A DNA stretch of 42,236 nt from an uncultured Oscillospiraceae bacterium (GTDB lineage: Bacteria > Bacillota > Clostridia > Oscillospirales > Ruminococcaceae). The stretch is from assembly GCA_934465295.1 (NCBI GenBank), contig CAKSKU010000020.1:1-42236 (forward strand), read 5' to 3'. This document shows positions 1 to 6,761 of the stretch, piece after piece. Position 1 is the stretch's first letter, and each line of letters begins with the position of its first letter. A model generated the notes under the pieces. That model worked only from the letters and a program-made list of their open reading frames with translations. It did no database searches and was not told the DNA's origin. Position numbers and translations under genes: made by a program.

Positions 1-106
1 AGAAACGTTTTGCGAATAAAATTCCTGCATTATATTTTTTTGTGAGAAAGTGTCACCTATCATTGACAATTGAACAAGCGTTTCCGTGAAATTTTTCTGT
101 CCGCTC

Positions 107-135
107 TTGACAAATGGCTTTTTTTATGATAAAAT
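107..135 (+). promoter_or_regulatory. Promoter of tRNA-Leu
   Basis: TTGACA at 107-112 and TAAAAT at 130-135 are separated by 17 bp, 40 bp upstream of the tRNA. Nothing recognisable is seen in 1-106. Confidence 0.75.
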
Positions 136-175
136 AGCAAAAGTCAGTTCAGAATAGCTTAGGATCCTGACTTTT

Positions 176-262
176 GCCGGTGTGATGGAATTGGCAGACG
201 TGCTGGACTCAAAATCCTGTGGTAGTGATACCGTACCGGTTCGACCCCGGTCACCGGCACCA
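176..262 (+). tRNA. tRNA-Leu (anticodon CAA)
   Basis: This is a class II tRNA with a long variable arm and an encoded CCA. The acceptor stem is GCCGGTG (176-182) with CACCGGC (252-258), followed by A and CCA. The T stem ACCGG/CCGGT encloses TTCGACC. The anticodon loop is 208-214 with CAA at 210-212, so it reads UUG leucine codons. The anticodon stem 203-207/215-219 has an odd T204-T218 mismatch; the other four pairs are Watson-Crick. It has its own promoter and terminator. Confidence 0.95.
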
Positions 263-265
263 ATG

Positions 266-312
266 AAAATAACCGTGTTTTCGAGAGTTTATCGGAAACA
301 CGGTTATTTTTT
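266..312 (+). terminator. Terminator of tRNA-Leu
   Basis: AATAACCGTGTTT (268-280) pairs with AAACACGGTTATT (296-308), followed by a T run. This is a strong intrinsic terminator. Confidence 0.9.
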
Positions 313-324
313 GCTCAAAATGTA

Positions 325-353
325 TTGTTTTTTATTCCGCAAAGTGGTATAAT
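325..353 (+). promoter_or_regulatory. Promoter of the trkA-like operon
   Basis: TTGTTT at 325-330 and TATAAT at 348-353 are 17 bp apart, 36 bp before the first gene of the operon. Confidence 0.7.
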
Positions 354-389
354 GTATGTATATTATTCTCCGAAAGGACAGCTTTTTCT

Positions 390-1010
390 ATGAACATACT
401 TGTTGTCGGCTGCGGAACTCTCGGCTCGAATCTTTGCAACAGGCTTTCGGGGCTTGGGCATGAGATATCCGTTATTGCAGGCTCACACAATGAATTTTCC
501 GCTTTATCCGATGATTTTACGGGCTATACAACTGTCGGCGTTGCGATAGATATGGATACTCTCCGTGCGGCAGGTATCGAAAACTGTGATGCTGTTGCGG
601 CTGTCACCTCCGACGATAATGTCAATCTTATGGTCGTTCAGATAGCAAGCCAGTTTTTCGGCATAGATCAGGCTTATGCAAGGGTGACTGACCCGACCAA
701 GAGCGAGGTTTTCGCAAAAATAGGCATCAAAACGATATGCCCGACAAACACCGCCGTTGAAATTTTCACCGCCTCTCTCACCGAGCCGACCGATTCGCAG
801 AGCATTGTTGTCAACGGACATTCGGTCGTTATAAGCTGCATCGAAGCTGACAAGAAGATGATCGGTCACAGACTTAGCGACTTCACGCTTGAACCGAATG
901 AAACTATAATCGCCATTGAACACGAAAACAGCTCGGTAAGGGGAGTTTTCCTCTCGAACTATGAGATCGCCAAGGGTGACAATCTTATCTGCGCAAAATT
1001 CGTTGACTGA
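390..1010 (+). CDS. TrkA/RCK-type protein with degenerate nucleotide site
   Basis: This is a 206-residue cytoplasmic regulator of the TrkA/KtrA family: an N-terminal Rossmann RCK domain (about 1-120) and a smaller RCK-C domain (about 130-206). Family members gate K+ uptake channels by binding NAD(H), ATP/ADP or c-di-AMP. The glycine loop G7-x-G9-xx-G12 is present. The acidic residue expected after the second strand is Ala30 (Glu30 in the next gene), and the GDAT motif of the next gene reads GVAI, so normal dinucleotide binding is doubtful. The start has GAAAGGA about 10 bp upstream. It is the first gene of an operon with a second, intact TrkA protein 16 bp downstream. No TrkH/KtrB membrane subunit is in the window. 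A regulatory partner of the second protein is an inference. Confidence 0.85.
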   Translation: MNILVVGCGTLGSNLCNRLSGLGHEISVIAGSHNEFSALSDDFTGYTTVGVAIDMDTLRAAGIENCDAVAAVTSDDNVNLMVVQIASQFFGIDQAYARVTDPTKSEVFAKIGIKTICPTNTAVEIFTASLTEPTDSQSIVVNGHSVVISCIEADKKMIGHRLSDFTLEPNETIIAIEHENSSVRGVFLSNYEIAKGDNLICAKFVD

Positions 1011-1026
1011 ACAAGGAGAAAGCTCT

Positions 1027-1689
1027 ATGAAAATTATTGTTGTAGGCGGAGGAAAGGTCGGTTACTACCTTATCAGGGCGCTTATCGAAAAGAAGCACGA
1101 GCCTACCGTTATCGAAATAAACAATGAGGTCAGCAAAAAGATAGCTGACACAATGGATATCCCCGTTATCCTCGGCGATGCGACCGATCTTGAAGTTCTC
1201 CGTGCCGCAGGTGCGGATGAAGCCGATGCTTTTGTGAGCGTTACGGGAAACGATCAGTGCAACATGATCTCCTGCCAGCTTGCGAAGAATGAATTTGGAA
1301 TAGCAAAAACCGTTGCAAGGGCGAACAACCCTAAAAATGTCGAGGTCATCAAGGCTTTCGGCATCGACACGGTAATAAACAGCACCGACAGCATCGCTTC
1401 GCTCATCGAACGTGAAGTTGACACGAACAAGATAAAGCAGCTTTTGCAGCTCAATGACGGCAAGGTCTCACTTTTCGAGGCAACTCTCCCCGATAATTAC
1501 GTTTATAACGGAAAAATGCTCATGGATATGGATCTGCCGTCGCTTTTCAACATCGTTTCCATAACACGCAACGGAAGCCTTATCATACCGAGAGGTCAGA
1601 CCGTACTTTTAAGCGGAGACAAGCTTCTCATAATCTCCGACCCGTCCGTTGTCAAAGAGATAAAAAGCACACTAAAAATCAAGGATTAA
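1027..1689 (+). CDS. TrkA family potassium uptake protein (RCK domains)
   Basis: This is a 220-residue cytoplasmic RCK protein, the nucleotide-sensing subunit of Trk/Ktr K+ uptake systems. The Rossmann loop is G7-G-G9-K-V-G12, the ribose-binding acid is Glu30 (TVIEINN), and a GDATD motif follows. The C-terminal RCK-C domain covers roughly residues 135-220. I place the start at the ATG at 1027, with AAGGAG 9 bp upstream; an in-frame extension back to 961 would overlap the previous gene without a ribosome site. It is tightly linked to the upstream TrkA homologue and to the downstream FtsA-like gene (13 bp gap), so the three are probably cotranscribed. The membrane channel subunit must be encoded elsewhere. 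Confidence 0.92.
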   Translation: MKIIVVGGGKVGYYLIRALIEKKHEPTVIEINNEVSKKIADTMDIPVILGDATDLEVLRAAGADEADAFVSVTGNDQCNMISCQLAKNEFGIAKTVARANNPKNVEVIKAFGIDTVINSTDSIASLIEREVDTNKIKQLLQLNDGKVSLFEATLPDNYVYNGKMLMDMDLPSLFNIVSITRNGSLIIPRGQTVLLSGDKLLIISDPSVVKEIKSTLKIKD

Positions 1690-1702
1690 AGGACTGATAA
1701 AA

Positions 1703-4000
1703 ATGCCGAAAACAGCTCCCGAACACACCGAAGAAAAGACAGCAAAAACAGAAAAAAAGGCTGCGGCTGAAAAAGCAAAGCCTGCCGCTGCAAAAACCAC
1801 ACGTTCAGGCACAAAAAATGCCGCAGCGAAAAAGCCTTCGGAAAAGGCTTCGTCCAAGACGGCAAAGACGACTAAAAAAGCCCCTGCAAAAAAGCTCCGC
1901 AAGCAGGCTGCGAATGAGATATTTGCGCTCGATATCGGAACACGAAACGTTATCGGCGTTCTCGGCAGCATCGTTGACGGAGTTTTCTCCGTGACGGCTT
2001 ACAGCGAATATGCGCACACCCAGCGTGCAATGATAGACGGTCAGATCGAGGACATTGCCGAGGTAGCAAGGGTCGTAAAGCTTGTCAAAAACAAGCTTGA
2101 AGAAAAGACAGGCATTGCTCTTTCAAAGGTCGCTATCGCAGCAGCAGGACGTGCGCTCAGAACTCAGCGTACCGAGCTTGAATTCGACATTGACGACAAA
2201 GAAGCTATCACCGAAGAAGCTGTAAAGTCGTTCGAGGTCGAGACGGTATTCAAGGCACAGAATGAGCTTGACGAGAAAACTAAAAACGGCAGTCTTGTAT
2301 TCTACTGCGTCGGTCACACGGTAGTGAACTATTTTCTTGACGATTACAAGATAAAAAATCTCATCGGACACAAGGGCAAAAAGGTAAAAGTCGAGCTTAT
2401 CGCAGCCTTTCTCCCGAATGTTGTTGTCGAGAGCCTTTATTCCGTAATGGATATGAACAAGCTCGAAGTTACGAGCCTTACGCTCGAACCTATTGCGGCA
2501 ATGAATGTTATAATCCCGCCCGAAGTCCGTCTCATCAACATTGCGCTCGTCGATATCGGCGCAGGAACGTCCGATATTGCGATATCGCAGAACGGCAGCA
2601 TCGTCGCTTATGCAATGTCCACCGTTGCGGGCGATGAGATCACCGAGGAGGTCATCCGCAGCTACATAGTCGATTTTGAAACGGCGGAAAAGATGAAGAT
2701 CTCCGCTTCAAAAAATGACACGATAAAATACACCGATATTCTGGGCTTTGAGAAAACCGTCACTGCGGAGGAATTTTTCAAAAGCCTTGAACCTGCCGTC
2801 GGCTCACTTGCTTCAAACATTTCCGAGAGCATCGTGAACGCAAACGGCGGACAATCACCTGCCGCTGTATTCCTTGTCGGCGGCGGAAGCCTTATCCCGA
2901 ATCTTTCGGCAGCCGTTGCGGAAAAGCTTTCAATACCCAAAGAGCGTGTTGCTGTCGGCGGAAAGAACGCTTACAAGAACATCGACCTTGGCAGGACGGG
3001 CATCGGCGGCCCCGAATATGTAACGCCTATCGGCATTGGTGTGACAGCCGTTGTCAACAAGGGTTACGACTTCTCCGTCGTAACTCTCAACGGCAAGAAA
3101 ATGCGCATCTTCGACACACGTTCCGTAAGCATTGCCGATATGCTCGTTATGGCAGGCTTCAAAACAAATCAGATAATCGGACGCTCGGGCAGAAGCCTTA
3201 CATTTACACTCAACGGCGAACGCCAGCTTATGAAGGGCAGCCTTGCCACCCCGGGACAGATAACCCTCAACGGACTTCCCGTGGCGCTCGACCAAACCGT
3301 CAAGCAAGGCGACGTTATCGAATTTGTTCCAGCGGAAAGCGGAATTGATGCGAATGTAAACATCTCAGATATCGCAGGCGAACTTTCCGACAAAACGGTA
3401 ATGGTTGACGGTGTGAAGTACACTATCGGCATCACTGCAACGGTCAACGGAAAGCCTGTCGGTAAGGACTATGACATACAAAACAATGACAAGGTCATCA
3501 TCAACGAAACGGACACGCTCGGCGACCTTATGGGACTTCTGCCGTTCGATTCGGAGGCTGTCGGCTTCTTCAAGGGAGGAAAGCAGCTCAGCTTCGATTA
3601 TATCCTCCGTACCGATGATGATATCATAACGGGCGACAAGATCATCACCGACAGCGCACGTGAGGGCAGGATAGCCAAAGCCGTTGCCGAACGCAGCGAG
3701 GTAAAGATCGATTACTCCGTTCCCGTTGATGCTCCGATACAGAGCGAACCCGAAAAGCCTGCAACGACCGAACAGAACGGGAATTTCTACGTTGTTCTCA
3801 ACGGAAAGAGCGTTATTCTCCCTCCACGTCCGAACGATGCGCCGCACGAATTCATCGAGCTTATGTCGATAGCCGACATCGACCTTGACAATCCTCCTCC
3901 GAGCGGTGATATGATAACAACCGTCAACGGCAAAAATGCAAGCTTTATGGATAGGATAAACGACGGAGATATCGTTGTTATCCGTTGGGCTGACAAATAA
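1703..4000 (+). CDS. FtsA/actin-like ATPase domain protein, long form
   Basis: This 765-residue protein has an FtsA-type actin fold flanked by unusual ends. Residues 1-70 are almost only Lys, Ala, Thr, Ser and Glu, a histone H1-like basic tail. The actin core covers about 72-430: phosphate-1 loop ALDIGTRNVIG (D77), phosphate-2 loop LVDIGAGTSDIAI (D284) and an adenosine motif VFLVGGGSLIPN (389-400). Residues about 470-765 hold at least three small modules with endings such as QGDVIEF, NNDKVII and DGDIVVI, which resemble repeated beta-grasp folds. True FtsA is about 400-420 residues and ends in an amphipathic membrane helix, which I do not see here. Long FtsA-domain proteins are known in Clostridia, and a role in division or the cytoskeleton is inferred. 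AAAGGA lies about 10 bp before the ATG. It is the last gene of the trkA operon. Confidence 0.85.
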   Translation: MPKTAPEHTEEKTAKTEKKAAAEKAKPAAAKTTRSGTKNAAAKKPSEKASSKTAKTTKKAPAKKLRKQAANEIFALDIGTRNVIGVLGSIVDGVFSVTAYSEYAHTQRAMIDGQIEDIAEVARVVKLVKNKLEEKTGIALSKVAIAAAGRALRTQRTELEFDIDDKEAITEEAVKSFEVETVFKAQNELDEKTKNGSLVFYCVGHTVVNYFLDDYKIKNLIGHKGKKVKVELIAAFLPNVVVESLYSVMDMNKLEVTSLTLEPIAAMNVIIPPEVRLINIALVDIGAGTSDIAISQNGSIVAYAMSTVAGDEITEEVIRSYIVDFETAEKMKISASKNDTIKYTDILGFEKTVTAEEFFKSLEPAVGSLASNISESIVNANGGQSPAAVFLVGGGSLIPNLSAAVAEKLSIPKERVAVGGKNAYKNIDLGRTGIGGPEYVTPIGIGVTAVVNKGYDFSVVTLNGKKMRIFDTRSVSIADMLVMAGFKTNQIIGRSGRSLTFTLNGERQLMKGSLATPGQITLNGLPVALDQTVKQGDVIEFVPAESGIDANVNISDIAGELSDKTVMVDGVKYTIGITATVNGKPVGKDYDIQNNDKVIINETDTLGDLMGLLPFDSEAVGFFKGGKQLSFDYILRTDDDIITGDKIITDSAREGRIAKAVAERSEVKIDYSVPVDAPIQSEPEKPATTEQNGNFYVVLNGKSVILPPRPNDAPHEFIELMSIADIDLDNPPPSGDMITTVNGKNASFMDRINDGDIVVIRWADK

Positions 4001-4004
4001 AAAC

Positions 4005-4045
4005 AAAGCAGTGCTGCTCATTCTGAACGGCACTGCTTTTCTGTT
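4005..4045. terminator. Bidirectional terminator
   Basis: AAAGCAGTGC (4005-4014) pairs with GCACTGCTTT (4030-4039). There are T runs on both strands, so it can serve the FtsA-like gene and the convergent Gln/Asn-rich ORF. Confidence 0.8.
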
Positions 4046-4068
4046 TTGCAGAATTTTTTCGGAATTTG

Positions 4069-4212
4069 TTATCTGAAGTTTCTGTTCTGCTGCTGATTGT
4101 TCTGCTGATTCTGCTGCTTGTTGTTCTGCTGCTGATTCTGGTTCTGATTCTGCTGCCGGTTGTTGTTCTGCTGGTTATTCTGCTGGTTCTGCTGATTATT
4201 CTGCTTGTTCAT
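4069..4212 (-). CDS. Gln/Asn-rich 47-residue protein
   Basis: The ORF runs from ATG at 4212 to TAA at 4069-4071. It begins MNKQNNQQNQQNNQQ and ends QQQNRNFR. By my count 21 residues are Gln and 19 are Asn (40 of 47), with only K3, R19, K32, R44, F46 and R47 breaking the run after the start Met. A strong ribosome site, AAAGGAGA, lies 7-8 bp upstream, and a bidirectional terminator follows. Codons alternate CAG/CAA-free with AAC and AAT, so it is not a simple triplet expansion. I recognise no family. Such composition is typical of prion-like or disordered sequences. The opposite strand of this stretch is an open frame of Leu, Val and Ile that is only its shadow. No clear promoter is seen. Confidence 0.75.
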   Translation of the reverse strand: MNKQNNQQNQQNNQQNNNRQQNQNQNQQQNNKQQNQQNNQQQNRNFR

Positions 4213-4287
4213 AAAAGTTCTCCTTTTGCGATGATTCGCATAAAATTGATATGTTTTTGCAGTAACGGAAAAATTTGCGCCTTATCC

Positions 4288-4316
4288 TTGAATTTATGCC
4301 AAAGATAGTGTATAAT
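4288..4316 (+). promoter_or_regulatory. Promoter of malQ
   Basis: TTGAAT (4288-4293) and TATAAT (4311-4316) are 17 bp apart, 64 bp upstream of the malQ start. Confidence 0.8.
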
Positions 4317-4380
4317 ATCTGTAAGCGACAAACTCTAACTGCGAAAACCATAAAATATTATTTTCAAAGGATTGATTTTT

Positions 4381-5904
4381 ATGCATAGCTGCGGAATTTT
4401 ACTTCATATTTCCTCACTGCCGAGCAATTACGGCATAGGAACTCTTGGCAAAGAAGCCTACGAATTTGTGGATTTTTTGAAAAAAAGCGGTCAGGAATAC
4501 TGGCAGATACTCCCCGTTGGCCCGACAGGCTACGGCGACTCGCCCTATCAGAGCTACTCCGCTTACGCAGGAAATCCTCTGCTCATCGACCTTGATATGC
4601 TCATTGAGGACGGTCTGCTCAACTCGGACGATCACGACCTTAAGGTGCTTTTGCATAAGGAGCATTTTGCCGATTATGCACAGCTTTTCAGCTTTAAATA
4701 TGTTATTTTGCAGAAAGCTGCCGCAAGCTTTTTCACAAACACAAACTCTGCGGATATGCTCGACTTCAAGCGCTTCTGCTCGGAAAACGGCTTCTGGCTC
4801 GATGATTATGCGCTCTTTATGTCGCTCAAATATCTGAACCGTCAGGTGATGTGGACGGAATGGGACGATGATATCCGTCTGCGTGAAGCCGAGGCTGTTG
4901 AACGCTGTTCAACGGAGCTTTCGGACGATATTCTCTGCTGGAAATTTATGCAGTATGAATTTTTCAGGCAGTATTTCGCACTTAAAGCCTACGCAAACAA
5001 GAACGGAATAAAAATTTACGGCGATATGCCGATCTATGTTTCAATGGACAGCTCCGATATCTGGGCAAATCCCGAGCTTTTTATGCTCGATGAGGATCGC
5101 CGTCCGACAAAGGTGGCAGGCTGTCCTCCCGATGACTTTTCCCCTACGGGTCAGCTTTGGGGCAATCCGCTCTACGACTGGGACAAAATGGAGAAAGACG
5201 GCTTCGTTTGGTGGATATCGAGAGTCGAATATTCCGCAAAGCTTTTCGACCTTACCCGAATCGACCATTTCAGAGGCTTTGAAAGCTTCTACGCAATTCC
5301 TGCCGAGGATAAGACCGCCGAAAACGGCGAGTGGCTCAAAGGGCCTTCAATGAAGCTCTTCAATGCAATAAAAGCAGAGCTTGGCGATGTAAAGCTCGTT
5401 GCCGAAGACCTCGGTTTCCTCACGGACGAGGTAAAGCAGATGCTCAAAGACGCAGGCTACCCCGGAATGAACGTCCTCGAATTTGCATTTTACGGCAAGC
5501 AGGACAGCAACTATCTTCCGCACAACTACGTCCGCAACAGCGTTACATATATCGGCACACACGACAACGATACCGCAATGGGCTGGTACGATTCGCTCGA
5601 AAAAGCCGACAGAAAGTTCGCCAAAAAGTATATGGGACTTAATAAAAAAGAGGGCGTCTGCGGAGGACTTATCCGTACAGCGTTCGCAAGCATCTCCGAC
5701 CTTGTAATTATCCAGATGCAGGACTACCTTGAACTCGGCTCGGAAGCAAGAATGAATATCCCCTCGACCATAGGAGGAGGAAACTGGGCATGGCGCTTAA
5801 AGGACGGAGACCTCTCGCCCGAGCTTTCAAAGCGTATAAGAAAGTATGCGGAGAACTTCTTCCGAATCCCTGCGGCGAAAAAGGTCAAGGTCAAAAAGGC
5901 TTGA
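4381..5904 (+). CDS. malQ: 4-alpha-glucanotransferase (GH77, amylomaltase)
   Basis: This 507-residue cytoplasmic enzyme moves alpha-1,4-glucan segments between maltodextrins, releasing glucose. GH77 signatures are clear: SPYQSYSAYAGNP near the N-terminus, YGDMPIYV, the nucleophile in RIDHFRG (D295), the acid/base in VAEDLG (E342) and the third carboxylate in THDND (D395). The C-terminal block NIPSTIGGGNWAWR matches the family. I choose the ATG at 4381, with CAAAGG 10 bp upstream, over a TTG at 4372. It is monocistronic with its own promoter and a large bidirectional hairpin behind it. It fits intracellular use of starch or glycogen oligosaccharides. Confidence 0.96.
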   Translation: MHSCGILLHISSLPSNYGIGTLGKEAYEFVDFLKKSGQEYWQILPVGPTGYGDSPYQSYSAYAGNPLLIDLDMLIEDGLLNSDDHDLKVLLHKEHFADYAQLFSFKYVILQKAAASFFTNTNSADMLDFKRFCSENGFWLDDYALFMSLKYLNRQVMWTEWDDDIRLREAEAVERCSTELSDDILCWKFMQYEFFRQYFALKAYANKNGIKIYGDMPIYVSMDSSDIWANPELFMLDEDRRPTKVAGCPPDDFSPTGQLWGNPLYDWDKMEKDGFVWWISRVEYSAKLFDLTRIDHFRGFESFYAIPAEDKTAENGEWLKGPSMKLFNAIKAELGDVKLVAEDLGFLTDEVKQMLKDAGYPGMNVLEFAFYGKQDSNYLPHNYVRNSVTYIGTHDNDTAMGWYDSLEKADRKFAKKYMGLNKKEGVCGGLIRTAFASISDLVIIQMQDYLELGSEARMNIPSTIGGGNWAWRLKDGDLSPELSKRIRKYAENFFRIPAAKKVKVKKA

Positions 5905-5932
5905 TTTTAAGCATTGATATCAAATAAAAAAG

Positions 5933-6012
5933 GCGTGATCTGCGCTAAAAAGGTCAGACGGGATATGAAAATGCTTCCGTAAGACCCTAAATGCAGATCA
6001 CGCTGTTATTTT
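5933..6012. terminator. Composite bidirectional terminator hairpin
   Basis: An 11-bp outer stem, GCGTGATCTGC (5933-5943) with GCAGATCACGC (5993-6003), encloses an inner stem GGTC..ACGG/CCGT..GACC. T-rich runs flank both sides. It lies between convergent malQ and cdd. Confidence 0.75.
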
Positions 6013-6063
6013 TTGCTCTGTTCCCGAAATTTTTATGCAAAATGAAAAGCAACGAGCCTTTTT

Positions 6064-6166
6064 ATACTAAATGCCATTTAAAATTTAGAAAAAATCAAGC
6101 CGACAATCTCGAATATATGCGATTTCGGTGCAGATTTTTTTTCTTTATTTTTTTGGTGTTTAGTAT
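6064..6166. mobile_element. MITE-like palindromic element, family I, copy A
   Basis: This 103-bp element has imperfect terminal inverted repeats: ATACTAAATGCCA at the left and TGGTGTTTAGTAT at the right. It is about 95 % identical to copy B at 20680-20781. Its last base is the first base of the cdd stop codon complement (TTA at 6166-6168), so it abuts the 3' end of cdd exactly. It has no coding capacity. Confidence 0.8.
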
Positions 6167-6546
6167 TAAAGCGTAAACGAGTGCGGAAGAAGCTCCGAAA
6201 GCATAAATGTGTGCAGTTCGCCTTTTTCATCTTCAAGTATGACCTTTATCTCGGGTGAAAACTCGGAAAGTACCTGCCTACAGATTCCGCATGGGAACGT
6301 CAAGTCTTTGCCCGATGAGGTAATTGCAATAGCTGTAAAATCACGCTTTCCCTCGGAAACAGCCTTGAAAACAGCAGTGCGTTCGGCACAGTTGGTTGCT
6401 CCGTATGTCGCGTTTTCGATGTTGCAGCCCGTGTAAACGCTTCCGTCACGGCAGAGCAGAGCTGCTCCCACCTTGAATTTTGAATGGGGCGCATAAGCAA
6501 ATTCCTGCGCTTTTTTCGATATTTCAATAAGTTCTCTGTCTGTCAT
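6166..6546 (-). CDS. cdd: Cytidine deaminase
   Basis: This 126-residue enzyme hydrolyses cytidine and deoxycytidine to uridine and deoxyuridine in pyrimidine salvage. The zinc site of the small tetrameric class is present: C53 and the catalytic E55 in NCAERTAVF, and C86 and C89 in PCGICRQ. The start is the ATG at 6546, with AAAGGAG about 10 bp upstream; a GTG at 6555 would sit on the ribosome site. The gene stands alone, convergent with malQ. Its stop codon touches a MITE-like element. Confidence 0.96.
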   Translation of the reverse strand: MTDRELIEISKKAQEFAYAPHSKFKVGAALLCRDGSVYTGCNIENATYGATNCAERTAVFKAVSEGKRDFTAIAITSSGKDLTFPCGICRQVLSEFSPEIKVILEDEKGELHTFMLSELLPHSFTL

Positions 6547-6570
6547 AAGAACCACGCTCCTTTTGATAAA

Positions 6571-6599
6571 ATTATAGCATAAAGTGCCGAAATTTTCAA
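6571..6599 (-). promoter_or_regulatory. Promoter of cdd
   Basis: On the minus strand TTGAAA (6599-6594) and TATAAT (6576-6571) are 17 bp apart, 25 bp before the ATG. Confidence 0.8.
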
Positions 6600-6655
6600 T
6601 ATGTTCATTGATTTAATACATTAACACAAAAAATAAGAAAAGCTTTGATAAATTC

Positions 6656-6684
6656 TTGACAATCGCAGTCATTTAAAGTATAAT
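6656..6684 (+). promoter_or_regulatory. Promoter of the acn-icd-rex operon
   Basis: TTGACA (6656-6661) and TATAAT (6679-6684) form a perfect consensus pair with a 17-bp spacer, 78 bp upstream of acn. Confidence 0.88.
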
Positions 6685-6761
6685 GTAATTATAATTATTT
6701 TTTTTATAAGGCTGATATGTTCGGAATATGTCGGTATCAGCTTGGAAAGGAAGTTTTAACA

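Noticed and set aside
4066..4308. Plus-strand open frame of almost pure Leu, Val and Ile
   Set aside because: It is the complement of the CAG/AAC-rich Gln/Asn gene on the minus strand, and it has no ribosome site.
5991..6176. Short plus-strand open frame over copy A
   Set aside because: It is made almost entirely of the mini-element and hairpin sequence; the equivalent frame at copy B shares it for the same reason.
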